Below, piece after piece: positions 52,818 to 61,753 of a DNA stretch of 64,000 nucleotides. The first letter of the stretch is position 1; each line of letters opens with the position of its first letter. The translations under genes and the position numbers were made by a program. Where the stretch lies: contig JBCCFL010000022.1 of the NCBI GenBank assembly GCA_039029735.1, positions 1 through 64,000 of the forward strand, read 5' to 3'. The notes under the pieces were generated by a model. That model did not search any database. It saw nothing but the letters and a program-made list of their open reading frames with translations, and was not told where the DNA came from. The stretch comes from CADEDH01 sp039029735. GTDB taxonomy: Bacteria > Actinomycetota > Acidimicrobiia > Acidimicrobiales > SZUA-35.

Positions 52818-54437
52818 ATGGTGCATGATCCCGACGCCCTCCGGCGCTACCCCCATCCGTCGTCGCGCGCAGCAGTGCTCGCCACCGATGGGGTGGTGGC
52901 GACCAGCCAGCCCCTGGCGGCCCAGGCGGGGCTCGACGTGCTCGCCGACGGCGGGAACGCTGTCGACGCGGCGATCGCCGCTGCGGCCACGCTGACCGTG
53001 GTCGAACCCTGCTCGAACGGCCTCGGCAGCGATGCCTTCGCCATCGTGTGGGACGGGTCGGAGCTGCACGGCCTCAACGGCTCGGGCCGATGGCCAGCGG
53101 CCTATGACGCCGACGAACTCCGCGCCGCCGGGCACCGCGAGGTGCCCCAGCGGGGCTGGACGCCGGTGACCGTGCCCGGGGCCGTCGACACCTGGGATGC
53201 CCTCCACGGCCGGTTCGGTCAGCTCGACATGGCGCGGATCCTCGAACCCGCCCATCGCTACGCCGTGCGCGGGCACCCCGTGTCGCCGGTGGTGTCTCGT
53301 CAGTGGCGGGCGTCGGCCCAGTTCTTCGGCGCACTCGACGACCCCGCCATCGCAGACTGGAGCACGGTGTTCGCCCCCGGCGGTCGAGCGCCCGAGGCAG
53401 GGGAGATGTGGGCCAGCCCTGGCCATGCCCGCACGCTGGCCCGGCTGGCATCGCACGGCCTGCGGGAGTTCTACGAGGGGGAGATCGCGGCGGCCATCGT
53501 CGACTACAGCACTCGCACGGGGGGCCGGATGACGGCCGACGACTTGGCTTCGCACCGAGCTGAGTGGGTCGACCCGATCTCGGTGGCCTACCGCGATCAC
53601 GAGGTGTGGGAGATCCCGCCGAACGGGCAGGGCCTGGCCGCGCTCCTGGCCATTGGCGCAGTGGCCCATCACGACATCGGGGCGCGAGCCCACGTCGACG
53701 CCGAGGCGTGGCACACCCAGATCGAAGCCATGAAGCTCGCCTTCGCCGACTCTGATGCTGCCGTGGCCGACCAGCAGCATGTGCCGGTGCCCGTCGCCGA
53801 GCTGCTCGCCCCGGATCGGTTGGCGGCCCGGGCAGCCGAGATCGGCCCCCTCGCCGGACCGGCCCCGAACGGCGAGCCGGTCCGCGGCGGCACCGTGTAC
53901 CTCTGCACCGCTGACCGCGACGGGATGATGGTGAGCTTCATCCAGTCCAACTACATGGGCTTCGGTTCGGGGGTGGTGGTGCCCAGCCATGGGGTGTCGC
54001 TGCAGAACCGGGGCGCCGGGTTCGTGCTCGACGCGGCCCATCCCAACGTGGCGGCGCCGGGCAAGCGGCCCCGCCACACGATCATTCCCGGTTTCCTCAC
54101 CAGGGCCGGCACCCCGGTCGGGCCCTTCGGCGTGATGGGTGGCGAGATGCAGCCTCAGGGGCATCTCCAGGTGGTGTCGGGCCTCGTCGACCACGGGCTC
54201 AACCCCCAGGCCGCACTCGATGCCCCTCGGTGGCAGGTCGACCGCGACGGCACCGTCAACCTGGAGCCTCAGGTACCAGCGGAGATCGTGGCCGCACTGG
54301 CCGAACGAGGTCATCCGACGAAAGTGGCCACCAGCCGCCTCCCGTTTGGTCGAGGTCAGATCATCGTTCGCGATGACCAGGGCGTCTACGCCGCGGGCTC
54401 CGAGCCGCGGGCCGACGGCGCTGCGGTGGGCCGTTGA
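52818..54437 (+). CDS. Gamma-glutamyltransferase family protein
   Basis: A 539-residue Ntn-hydrolase of the Ggt family. DVLADGGNAVDAAIAAAATL is the N-terminal family signature, and GGTVYLCTADRDGMMVSFIQ contains the autoprocessing Thr that becomes the N-terminal nucleophile. VMGGEMQPQGHLQVVSGLVD is the C-terminal signature (Ggt: GGxxxPQ). No signal peptide is visible, so it is cytoplasmic. Substrate may be glutathione-like or another gamma-glutamyl or acyl amide. Its 3' end overlaps the epimerase gene on the other strand by 77 bases. Confidence 0.92.
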   Translation: MVHDPDALRRYPHPSSRAAVLATDGVVATSQPLAAQAGLDVLADGGNAVDAAIAAAATLTVVEPCSNGLGSDAFAIVWDGSELHGLNGSGRWPAAYDADELRAAGHREVPQRGWTPVTVPGAVDTWDALHGRFGQLDMARILEPAHRYAVRGHPVSPVVSRQWRASAQFFGALDDPAIADWSTVFAPGGRAPEAGEMWASPGHARTLARLASHGLREFYEGEIAAAIVDYSTRTGGRMTADDLASHRAEWVDPISVAYRDHEVWEIPPNGQGLAALLAIGAVAHHDIGARAHVDAEAWHTQIEAMKLAFADSDAAVADQQHVPVPVAELLAPDRLAARAAEIGPLAGPAPNGEPVRGGTVYLCTADRDGMMVSFIQSNYMGFGSGVVVPSHGVSLQNRGAGFVLDAAHPNVAAPGKRPRHTIIPGFLTRAGTPVGPFGVMGGEMQPQGHLQVVSGLVDHGLNPQAALDAPRWQVDRDGTVNLEPQVPAEIVAALAERGHPTKVATSRLPFGRGQIIVRDDQGVYAAGSEPRADGAAVGR

Positions 54438-55227
54438 GCCCTCGCATCCGTACGGGAGGCCGCCCCATGGGTTCGACCTCCGCCGAGGGGCCAGACGCCC
54501 TCCCCCCGAGGCCCCGCGTCGGGAGCACCCGCAGGATCGGGCCGTCGGCGAAGCGGGGTGCGGGTCCGAAGCATTCGATCACCCCCGGCGGTACGGAGAT
54601 GTCGGCCACGTAGAGGTCACCAACGAGGGGGTGGCCCCGCAGTCCGACCTTCGGGGCGGCAAGGGTGAGCGTTGCCGTGGCCGCCACGGCAACGCCGGGC
54701 ACGGTGCCCGTGGCCGTGTCGAGCCCGCTCGGGGCATCGAGCGAGATCACCTGGCGATAGCCGGTGCTGGCTTCGATCAGGGCGGCCGCTCGTCCCCGCG
54801 GTGGCCCGACGAGTGAGTAGCCGATCAGGGCGTCGACGAACACGTCGGCCGGCGGAGGGTCGTCGGCGAGGCTGATCGGCAGGCCTTCGACGATTGCGAA
54901 CTGGTGTGCAGTCACGTCACCCATCGCGGCCACGGTTCGGGTGGTGCACACCGTGACGGCAACGCCGGCGTTGGCAAGGTGGCGGGCCGCCGCCAGCCCG
55001 CCGCCCCCGTTGCCGCCCGTTCCGACGGCCACCACGGCCGTGGATGGCGCCACGAGGTCGAGGGTGAGGCGGGCGAGATTGCGGCCCGCGTTCTCCATCA
55101 TCTGCACGAGATGGATCTCGAGGTCGTCGACCATCACCCGATCGACCTCCACCATGTCGGCTGTGCCCAGCCAGGCGATGTCGGTCTCGGAGACCGCGGG
55201 GAAGCTCGCCCGCCCGGCCTCAGCCAT
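54361..55227 (-). CDS. NAD(P)H-hydrate epimerase (YjeF N-terminal domain)
   Basis: A 288-residue protein of the NAD(P)HX repair pathway, which epimerises damaged hydrated NAD(P)H. MVEVDRVMVDDLEIHLVQMM then ENAGRNLARLTLD, AVGTGGNGGGGLAAARHLAN and ISLDAPSGLDTATG are typical. The ADP-dependent dehydratase half of YjeF is absent. The last about 40 residues are Arg/Pro-rich and read antisense to the Ggt gene, probably an accidental extension. ATG 55227 lies inside the end of the amidase gene (8-bp overlap), so the gene is third in the AtzG-amidase-epimerase operon. Confidence 0.85.
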   Translation of the reverse strand: MAEAGRASFPAVSETDIAWLGTADMVEVDRVMVDDLEIHLVQMMENAGRNLARLTLDLVAPSTAVVAVGTGGNGGGGLAAARHLANAGVAVTVCTTRTVAAMGDVTAHQFAIVEGLPISLADDPPPADVFVDALIGYSLVGPPRGRAAALIEASTGYRQVISLDAPSGLDTATGTVPGVAVAATATLTLAAPKVGLRGHPLVGDLYVADISVPPGVIECFGPAPRFADGPILRVLPTRGLGGRASGPSAEVEPMGRPPVRMRGLNGPPQRRRPAARSPRRRRPGHRER

Positions 55228-56629
55228 CGAGTGGTGCGTAGGTGGGGGCGACGGCCAGATGCCAGTCGGTGCGCACCTGGTGGGCGTGGGCCGCTGCGAG
55301 CACCATGGCATCGGCGAAGGGCAACCCGACGATCTGGAGCCCGAGCGGCAGACCGTCGTCATCGAAGCCCATGGGCGCCGACACCGCCGGGAACCCGGTG
55401 CTGTTCCAGGCTGGGGTGTGGAGGGCCTGGGTGGCGATCTGCTCGGCGGTCGCTCCCGACAACGGTGCTGCCCCGTACCCGGTGGTGGGGCTGACGAGGA
55501 GGTCCAGGCCGAGGTCACCCATCAGCGTGATGACGTCGGCTCGGGCCCGCTGCCTGACTCGTTCGATCTGCACGAGGTCGCCAGCGCTGATCAGTGCGCC
55601 CTGGGCGATGGTGAGTCGGGTGGGGCGTCCGTAGTCAGACCAACTGCTGGCCAGCAGGTTTCGATGCCAGGCGAATGCCTCGGCCTGCAGGGCCAGGAAC
55701 GTGCCCGTGGACAGCTGGTCGTACAGAGGGATCTCCACTTCGACGGGTTCCGCTCCGGCATCGCTGAGCTCAGCCACCGCAGCGTCGAACGCAATCCTCA
55801 CCTCGGGGGCCGACGCATCCCACACCCGATCGTTGGTGATCACGCCGATCCGTACACCTTCGAGGCCCCGATCGATCATGGCCAGGTGCGCGGTGGCGGG
55901 TCGCACCACCGACGTGCGATCCGACTCGTGGGCGCCGGCCATCACGTCGAGCATCGCTGCGCAGTCCCAGGCGCTGCGGGCCATGGGCCCGATGTGGTCA
56001 TAGCTCAGGCCGAGAGGCACACAGCCCGATTTCGGCACCAGCCCGTACGTGGGCTTGTGACCGGTGATCCCGTTGTAGGACGCCGGGAGCCGCACGCTGC
56101 CGGCGGTGTCGGTACCGAGGCCGCCCAGGAACTGGCCGGAGGCAACGCCGTTCGCCGTACCCGAGCTCGAGCCGCCGGCCCAACGCTCCAGATCCCAGGG
56201 GCAGCGGGGAATCGGAAACGGTTTGGTGGCATCAGGGCGACCGATCGCAAACTCCATCGTGGTGGTCTTGCCCATCAACACTGCGCCGGCACCCCGGAGG
56301 CGCTGCACAACCGGGCCATCACCCTGATCACCCCAGCTGGGGTCGAGCACCAGGCTCTGGGCCGTTGTCGGCCCGTCGTCGGTGGAAAGGATGTCCTTGA
56401 TCCCCAGTGGGATGCCGTGCAGCGGGCCCCGGTCGCGCCCCGCGGCCAGCTCGGCGTCGGCCTGGGTGGCCGCAGCCAGGGCCGCCTCGTTGTCGCGGCG
56501 CAGGTAGGTGCCAACCGCCTCGTCGATCGAGTCAGACGCCCGCTGCAACCGGGCCACCAGGTCGACGCTGGTCAGCGACCCGTCCCGCAGTGCTACACCG
56601 GCGGTCTCGATTGTCAGCGGCGCCTTCAT
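55220..56629 (-). CDS. Amidase signature enzyme (AtzE-like)
   Basis: A 469-residue amidase. The Ser-cisSer-Lys triad is visible: Lys in PLGIKDI, cis-Ser in AGGSSSGTANG, nucleophile Ser in LGTDTAGSVRLPAS. Family substrates include biuret derivatives, Asn/Gln-tRNA mischarged forms and other amides. The upstream gene encodes a small AtzG-like protein overlapping by four bases (ATGA). In cyanuric-acid pathways AtzG is the obligate structural partner of the AtzE hydrolase, so a similar complex is expected here. No atzD/F genes are in view, so cyanurate degradation is not implied. Confidence 0.9.
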   Translation of the reverse strand: MKAPLTIETAGVALRDGSLTSVDLVARLQRASDSIDEAVGTYLRRDNEAALAAATQADAELAAGRDRGPLHGIPLGIKDILSTDDGPTTAQSLVLDPSWGDQGDGPVVQRLRGAGAVLMGKTTTMEFAIGRPDATKPFPIPRCPWDLERWAGGSSSGTANGVASGQFLGGLGTDTAGSVRLPASYNGITGHKPTYGLVPKSGCVPLGLSYDHIGPMARSAWDCAAMLDVMAGAHESDRTSVVRPATAHLAMIDRGLEGVRIGVITNDRVWDASAPEVRIAFDAAVAELSDAGAEPVEVEIPLYDQLSTGTFLALQAEAFAWHRNLLASSWSDYGRPTRLTIAQGALISAGDLVQIERVRQRARADVITLMGDLGLDLLVSPTTGYGAAPLSGATAEQIATQALHTPAWNSTGFPAVSAPMGFDDDGLPLGLQIVGLPFADAMVLAAAHAHQVRTDWHLAVAPTYAPLDG

Positions 56630-56829
56630 CGGTCGAGCGCCTCGGGCCCGTCGGCGGCGAACACAGCCGCTGTCACCCCGTCCCCGACGTCGACGGCGTG
56701 AAACTCGGCCATCGATCGACGGAGGCCGCCGTAGAGCCGGCCCAGGCGTTCGATCTCATCGGCCGGCACGTCGTCGAGGCCTGCTGCGCTCAGCAGCGTG
56801 GCTACCGTGGTGGTGTGGTCGGATTCCAT
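56626..56829 (-). CDS. AtzG-like small subunit (DUF4089-type)
   Basis: A 67-residue helical protein: ATLLSAAGLDDVPADEIERL then GRLYGGLRRSMAEFHA fits the AtzG/DUF4089 pattern, which folds like GatC and wraps the amidase. AGGGGGT is six bases before ATG 56829. The stop overlaps the amidase start (ATGA). It is first in a three-gene operon with the amidase and epimerase. Identification rests on pattern and context, since the sequence is short. Confidence 0.72.
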   Translation of the reverse strand: MESDHTTTVATLLSAAGLDDVPADEIERLGRLYGGLRRSMAEFHAVDVGDGVTAAVFAADGPEALDR

Positions 56830-56895
56830 CGTCGTACCCCCTGCATCCCCGAGCGTAGATCGGCTGGTGGGGTGGGGCACGAGGACCGCCCGACG

Positions 56896-58191
56896 GTGAC
56901 CGTGCGCCGGTGGCGGGTCACGGCCGCGGCGCTTGGCTGCGTGTTGGTGGCCGCCGCCTGTGCCGCACCCGACGATGGCGCCGAGCTCGCCGACCCCACG
57001 GCGACCTCGTCCGCATCCGAGGCGCAGGCCTCGGCGTCGACGGCAGCAGCCGCAGGGGAAGCCGATGCGGCGCCCTCCGGGGCGATCGACTGGCGTCGAG
57101 GTCGGGTCGAGCCCGATCCGGCACCGGTCGTTGGTCGCACCGACGTGGCCGTGACCGGCAATCGAGTGGTGGAGGCGAGCAGCGACCTCGCGGCCATCGA
57201 GGCCGTGGTCGCCGAGCTGCCGGCGGCGCCGGCGTGGGTGATTCCCTGGCCCGACCCGACCGCAGACGTCCAGCAGTGGCTGGTGACGCTGGTCGACGGG
57301 CGGGAGCTGCTGGTGGAGGAGGCCGAGGTGAGTTCCTCTGGCACAGTGGCGCAGGTCGGGGATGAGCCAGTGCCCGTCGACGCGTTGTGGAACGACGGCA
57401 GGGTCTTCGTCGAGCCGGCCTACCGCGGTGGTGAGATGGCCATCGATGCGCTCGACGATGCCCGGTTGGTGACCGACGGTGAGATCGAGGTCACGCTCGT
57501 CGGCCCCACCGACCGGTATGCCCACGGCGTGCTCGGCGACGCCATCGAGGCATCGGCAATCGAGATTCTCGATCTCGAATCGCAGAAGCGAACCCGGATC
57601 GAGATCGACGCTCCGGCGGTGATCGAGGGTAACTCCCCGATGCTCGCCGACGTGGACGGCGACGGTGCGACCGACGTGGTGGTCACCCGGAGCGACCCGA
57701 CCGACGGCGCGCGGCTGGAGGTCTACCGCGTCGACGGTTCGCTCCTGGCGTCGTCGGCCCCGATCGGCCGCCCCAACCGGTGGCGAAACCAGCTGGCTGT
57801 CGCCCCCACCGGCCCGAACGGGGAGATCGAGCTGATCGATGTTCGTACTCCGCACCTCGGCGGCACGGTGCAGTTCTTCCAGCTCGACGGCGACGAGCTG
57901 GTTCTGGCGGCGAACTCGTCTTCGGACTTCACGAGCCACGTGTTCGGTTCCCGCAACCTCGACATGGGAATCGTGGCCGACGGCACTGGCGACGGCCGCC
58001 CCGACGTGATCGTGCCCCGCCAGGACCGACGAGCCTTCGCGGTGATCGCTCGCACCGAGGCGGGCGTCGACGTGACCCTGTTCGAGCTCCCAGCGGAGAT
58101 CACCACCAACATCGCTGCCGCCGCGACCGACGGTGGTTTGGCGGTTGCCATGGGCACGAGCGACGGTCGACTGTTGGTCTGGTCGCCCTGA
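56896..58191 (+). CDS. Lipoprotein with FG-GAP/VCBS-like repeats
   Basis: A 431-residue lipoprotein. The signal WRVTAAALGCVLVAAAC ends in a lipobox Cys. An Ala/Ser/Thr/Asp-rich spacer follows. Repeats such as MLADVDGDGATDVVVTRSDP and MGIVADGTGDGRPDVIVPRQ are typical FG-GAP/VCBS calcium-binding, integrin-like propeller blades. The rest is beta-rich. It should sit on the outer face of the membrane as an adhesion or binding protein; no enzyme motif is seen. The start is GTG 56896 with GAGGA ten bases upstream, or GTG 56902. Confidence 0.8.
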   Translation: MTVRRWRVTAAALGCVLVAAACAAPDDGAELADPTATSSASEAQASASTAAAAGEADAAPSGAIDWRRGRVEPDPAPVVGRTDVAVTGNRVVEASSDLAAIEAVVAELPAAPAWVIPWPDPTADVQQWLVTLVDGRELLVEEAEVSSSGTVAQVGDEPVPVDALWNDGRVFVEPAYRGGEMAIDALDDARLVTDGEIEVTLVGPTDRYAHGVLGDAIEASAIEILDLESQKRTRIEIDAPAVIEGNSPMLADVDGDGATDVVVTRSDPTDGARLEVYRVDGSLLASSAPIGRPNRWRNQLAVAPTGPNGEIELIDVRTPHLGGTVQFFQLDGDELVLAANSSSDFTSHVFGSRNLDMGIVADGTGDGRPDVIVPRQDRRAFAVIARTEAGVDVTLFELPAEITTNIAAAATDGGLAVAMGTSDGRLLVWSP

Positions 58192-58217
58192 CCGCGTCCG
58201 CCGCTACGGTGACCGCC

Positions 58218-58595
58218 ATGGACACCTCCGAGCGACCGACCATCACCGTTCCTGGCGGCGACGCCCCATCCGATCTGGGGGTCGAGGACCACGTCGTGGG
58301 CGACGGGGCCGAGGCCACGGCCGGCATGCAGGTCCACGTCGACTATGTGGGCGTGTCGTGGAGCACGGGCAAGGAGTTCGACGCCTCGTGGAACCGGGGT
58401 GACCCCCTCACGTTCACCCTCGGCGCCGGCCAGGTCATCAAGGGGTGGGACGAGGGCGTCGCCGGGATGCGGGTGGGCGGCCGTCGCACCATCACCATCC
58501 CACCCGACATGGGCTACGGCGCCGCTGGTGCCGGTGGCGTGATCGCACCCAACGAGACGCTGATCTTCACCGTCGACCTCCGCCAGGTGGGCTAA
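58218..58595 (+). CDS. FKBP-type peptidyl-prolyl cis-trans isomerase
   Basis: A 125-residue single-domain FKBP. VHVDYVGVSWSTGKEFDASW, FTLGAGQVIKGWDEGVAGMR then VGGRRTITIPPDMGYG, and PNETLIFTVDL are the canonical strands, including the GWDEG and YG active-site residues. No signal peptide is present, so it is cytoplasmic. It lies 26 bp downstream of the propeller lipoprotein. Its last 29 bases overlap the 3' end of the convergent glycosyltransferase gene. Confidence 0.95.
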   Translation: MDTSERPTITVPGGDAPSDLGVEDHVVGDGAEATAGMQVHVDYVGVSWSTGKEFDASWNRGDPLTFTLGAGQVIKGWDEGVAGMRVGGRRTITIPPDMGYGAAGAGGVIAPNETLIFTVDLRQVG

Positions 58596-59826
58596 CCCGC
58601 TCCTGATCGGCGGCGTCGGCCTCCACCGCCGCCACCAACCGGCGGCCCACGTCGGGCACCGCATCGAACACCACGCTCCATGGCGCCATCGTGGTTGCCG
58701 TCGCGTTCGGCGCTGTGATGCGCCGGCCAGCCTCACCGATCGCCCGGTCGAACACGGCAACGGCCGCTGCCTCACGGGAGCGGGTTGTGGTCAGCCCGTT
58801 GAACACGGCGTCGTGGTGGTACACCTCGATCAGAGCGGCCCCCTCGCGCACGAACTCCGCGCGAATCGCCTCCAGCATCGCCCGGGACAGAACCACACCG
58901 TCCCGCTGGAGCCGGCCCAGGACGGTGCTGGCGATGTCGACCGCCATCCGATGGAGCCCGTCGCCCGCGTCGTCGGGCGAGAGTGGCTGGTGCTTGTGGT
59001 CGTAGGCAGACGCAATGGCCACCTGGCACATCTCACGCGGCCGGCAGCGTTCCTGGATCTCGCCGAGTACCCCGACCTCGAGGCCCCAGTCGGTCGGGAG
59101 GAGCAGCTCGGCGGCCAGTGACGTGTCGAGGGAGATCTCACCAGCCAGCGGGTACCGGAAGGCCGAGAGGTGGTCCAGGTAGGGGGTCGGGCCCGCAACA
59201 GAGCGCAGGGCCCGCAACAACGGCGCCATGAGCAGCCGCGACACCCGACCGTTGAAGGTCGCCTCGTCGCTGCGGTGGTAGAAGCCCTTGGCCACGCGAT
59301 ACCCGAAGTCGGGATGGGCCACCGGGTAGAGCAGGCGCGCCAGCAGGGCGGCGTCGTAGGAGCGGATGTCGGCGTCGTGCACGGCGACCACGTCGGCCCG
59401 GCCTGAGGCGAGCACGTACCCGAGGCAGTACCAGACGTTGCGGCCCTTGCCGGGGTGGGCCGGGGCGAAGCCGTGCGCCCCCAACTCGTCATCGACCGAC
59501 CGCAGCCGCGGTCCGTCCTGCCACAACACGCGGCACCGGAGCCCTGCTGCGGCCAGAGGCGCGAAGAACCGCGTCGCGTACTCGAAGGCCTCGGCGTCGG
59601 CGTCGTCGAGCCCGATCACCACCTCGTCGAGGTAGGACGCCTCCGCCACGATGTCAACGATGCGGGCCAGCGCCGGCCGCTCCAGCTCCTGGAACAGCGT
59701 GGGGATGACAAGCGTCATCGGCCGCCGCGGCGACCACCGGCGAAGATCGGACGCAAGCGACTCGAACGGGCGGTCGGTCAACAGGTGCAGCGTGGGCACC
59801 GGACCCAGTTGGGCGAAATCAGCCAT
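58567..59826 (-). CDS. Glucosyl-3-phosphoglycerate synthase-like glycosyltransferase (GpgS-type)
   Basis: A 419-residue GT-A retaining glycosyltransferase. TLVIPTLFQEL opens the nucleotide-binding fold. DLDD-like text is followed by HPGKGRNVWYCLGYVLASG and the metal-binding AVHDADI (DxD type). GFYHRSDEATFNGRVSRLL and DWGLEVGVLGEIQERC are characteristic of GpgS/mannosylglycerate synthases that make glucosylglycerate or start methylglucose lipopolysaccharide synthesis. The paired phosphatase (GpgP) is not in the window. It converges with the FKBP gene and is divergent from the CurA-like gene. Confidence 0.82.
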   Translation of the reverse strand: MADFAQLGPVPTLHLLTDRPFESLASDLRRWSPRRPMTLVIPTLFQELERPALARIVDIVAEASYLDEVVIGLDDADAEAFEYATRFFAPLAAAGLRCRVLWQDGPRLRSVDDELGAHGFAPAHPGKGRNVWYCLGYVLASGRADVVAVHDADIRSYDAALLARLLYPVAHPDFGYRVAKGFYHRSDEATFNGRVSRLLMAPLLRALRSVAGPTPYLDHLSAFRYPLAGEISLDTSLAAELLLPTDWGLEVGVLGEIQERCRPREMCQVAIASAYDHKHQPLSPDDAGDGLHRMAVDIASTVLGRLQRDGVVLSRAMLEAIRAEFVREGAALIEVYHHDAVFNGLTTTRSREAAAVAVFDRAIGEAGRRITAPNATATTMAPWSVVFDAVPDVGRRLVAAVEADAADQERVSPPGGGRR

Positions 59827-59978
59827 GTCGGCCGGTGCTCAGCGCCCCGGACGCTCCATCGGAAGGAGAGCTGCCTGTGCCACCACGACGCTGAGAGTAT
59901 CCGCCGCCTCGACGCACCGGGAAACCGTGGCGAGCGCCCGGCGTTGCCCCTGCTGGCCCGGTTCGCGACACTCGTCGG

Positions 59979-60989
59979 ATGCCAACGCCCGATCAGAACC
60001 ACCAGATCATGATCGCCTCGTTGCCCGACGGGCCGCTCGAACCCTCACACTTCGAGGCCCGAACCGGTGAGCGACCGAACCCCGGCGATGGCGAGGTGCT
60101 GGTGGAAACAGAGGCCATCACCATCGGCGCCGGCCAGCGAGCCGGTCTGCAGGGGAGCGCCTCCTACACCGGCGCGCCTCAGGCCGGCCAGGTGATGGGA
60201 GGCCAGGGCGTGGGGCGGGTGGTGGAGTCGAACGACGCCCGATACGCCCCCGGCGATCGCGTACGGGCCATGACCGGGTGGCAGCGGTTCTCCACCCACT
60301 GGGGCCAGGACGTGAACAGCGTCGACACCGACCTCGACGCCGCCCACGTGCTCGGTCCGCTCGGAATCAACGGGCTCACGGCCTACTTCGGCCTGTTCGA
60401 GGTGGGCCAGGTCATCGCAGGCGACACGGTGATGGTGTCGGCCGCCGCGGGCTCGGTCGGGCACATGGTCGGTCAGATGGCGAAGGTGGCGGGTGCAACG
60501 GTGGTGGGGGTCGCCGGGTCGGACGCGAAGTGCGAACTGCTCATTTCTGAACTGGGCTTCGACGCCGCCGTCAACCGGAACTCGGACACCTTCCGCGCCG
60601 ACCTGAAGGCGGCGACCCCGAACCGGGTGGACGTGTACTTCGACAACACTGGCGGGCCGATCCTCGAGAGTGCCCTGTTCCGCATGAACCTCAACGGCCG
60701 CATCACCTGCTGCGGCGCCGCCAGCCAGTACGACACCGGGAGTCCGGGCGGCGGCCCACGGGGCGTGCCAGGCCTGTTGGTGAACAACCGGGTTCGGATG
60801 CAGGGGTTCGTGGTGTTCGACTTCGCTGACCGCTACGACGAGGCCAGGGCCCAGATGACGGGCTGGATCACCGATGGTCGACTGGAGCCCCGGGCCACCA
60901 GCTACGACGGCCTCGACGCGGCCCCACAGGCGTTCGTCGATCTGCTGAACGGCACCACGATCGGCACCACGGTGGTACGGCTCGACTGA
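59979..60989 (+). CDS. NADP-dependent zinc-independent medium-chain reductase (CurA/PTGR-like)
   Basis: A 336-residue MDR enzyme. VMVSAAAGSVGHMVGQMAKV is the cofactor loop, VDVYFDNTGGPILESALFRM then NLNGRITCCGAASQYD the CurA/leukotriene B4 dehydrogenase signature. No catalytic zinc cysteines are present. It reduces enones or ketones with NADPH. It diverges from the glycosyltransferase gene with 152 bp between. Confidence 0.92.
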   Translation: MPTPDQNHQIMIASLPDGPLEPSHFEARTGERPNPGDGEVLVETEAITIGAGQRAGLQGSASYTGAPQAGQVMGGQGVGRVVESNDARYAPGDRVRAMTGWQRFSTHWGQDVNSVDTDLDAAHVLGPLGINGLTAYFGLFEVGQVIAGDTVMVSAAAGSVGHMVGQMAKVAGATVVGVAGSDAKCELLISELGFDAAVNRNSDTFRADLKAATPNRVDVYFDNTGGPILESALFRMNLNGRITCCGAASQYDTGSPGGGPRGVPGLLVNNRVRMQGFVVFDFADRYDEARAQMTGWITDGRLEPRATSYDGLDAAPQAFVDLLNGTTIGTTVVRLD

Positions 60990-61091
60990 CGTCGGGAGAA
61001 TTCATCGCGACGTGTGTCCAGAACCGGCGCCGACGTTCGTCGTGGGGGTGAGCGGGCCGCACAGGGCGGCCCATGAACCACGACGGAGACG

Positions 61092-61412
61092 ATGATGACG
61101 AAGTACGTGCTCACCTACCACGGCGGCGCCGGCATGCCGGAGACGCCCGAAGCCCAGGAGCAGCTCATGGCGGCCTGGGGTGCATGGTTCGCCCAGATGG
61201 GCGAAGCGGTGATCGATGGCGGCAACCCGTTCGGGCAGTCCAAGACGGTCGGTGCCGACGGCTCGGTGTCCGATTCCGGCTATGCCGCTGATCTCGGCGG
61301 CTTCAGCGTGATCCAGGCCGACTCCATCGACGGTGCCGTGGCCCACGCCAAGGGCTGCCCAGTGCTCGAGGGCGGCGGCAGCGTGCAGGTGTCCGAAGCG
61401 CTCGACATGTGA
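61092..61412 (+). CDS. YCII-related domain protein
   Basis: A 106-residue dimeric ferredoxin-like fold protein. KYVLTYHGG and AWGAWFAQMGEAVIDGGNPF match the YCII pattern found also next to ECF sigma factors. The start may be ATG 61092 or 61095; GGAG favours 61095. Function unknown; family members include 5-chloro-2-hydroxyhydroquinone dehydrochlorinase-like enzymes. A strong hairpin follows at 61417-61458. Confidence 0.85.
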   Translation: MMTKYVLTYHGGAGMPETPEAQEQLMAAWGAWFAQMGEAVIDGGNPFGQSKTVGADGSVSDSGYAADLGGFSVIQADSIDGAVAHAKGCPVLEGGGSVQVSEALDM

Positions 61413-61416
61413 TCAC

Positions 61417-61458
61417 GTGGCTGGTGACACCGCATGACACTGCGGTGTCACCAGCCAC
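61417..61458 (+). terminator. Perfect 18-bp inverted repeat, likely transcription terminator
   Basis: GTGGCTGGTGACACCGCA pairs without mismatch with TGCGGTGTCACCAGCCAC around the loop TGACAC. It begins 5 bp after the YCII stop. No T-run follows, as is common for I-shaped actinobacterial terminators. It could also act on transcripts entering from the other strand. Confidence 0.65.
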
Positions 61459-61498
61459 CTGACGTCGGGAAACGCCCGCTGTCCGGCACCATGGGGTG

Positions 61499-61753
61499 AT
61501 GATTTCGTCACTACTCGTCGCCCTGCTGAACATCTTCGTGATCCTGCTGATCATCCGGGCCATCGCCAGCTGGTTCCAACTCAGCTGGGACAACCCGCTG
61601 CGCCGCGTGATCGACGTTGTGCACCAGATCACCGATCCAGTCGTCCTGCCCGTCCGCCGTGTGCTGCCGTCCATGGGCGGGCTCGACCTGTCCGTCCTGC
61701 TGATCGTGCTCTTCATCAGCTTCATCGCCATTCCCCTGGTGAGCCAGCTCTGA
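61499..61753 (+). CDS. YggT family membrane protein
   Basis: An 84-residue protein. Two hydrophobic helices (LLVALLNIFVILLIIRAIAS and LDLSVLLIVLFISFIAIPLV) flank NPLRRVIDVVHQITDPVVLP then VRRVLP, the diagnostic YggT loop with conserved DP. YggT proteins are linked to osmotic tolerance and envelope assembly. The stop overlaps the start of the cobT gene (TGATG), so they are coupled. Confidence 0.93.
   Translation: MISSLLVALLNIFVILLIIRAIASWFQLSWDNPLRRVIDVVHQITDPVVLPVRRVLPSMGGLDLSVLLIVLFISFIAIPLVSQL

Noticed and set aside
61413..61498. Cobalamin riboswitch upstream of yggT-cobT
   Set aside because: The space is too short and is mostly the 18-bp hairpin; no B12-box-like sequence is seen.
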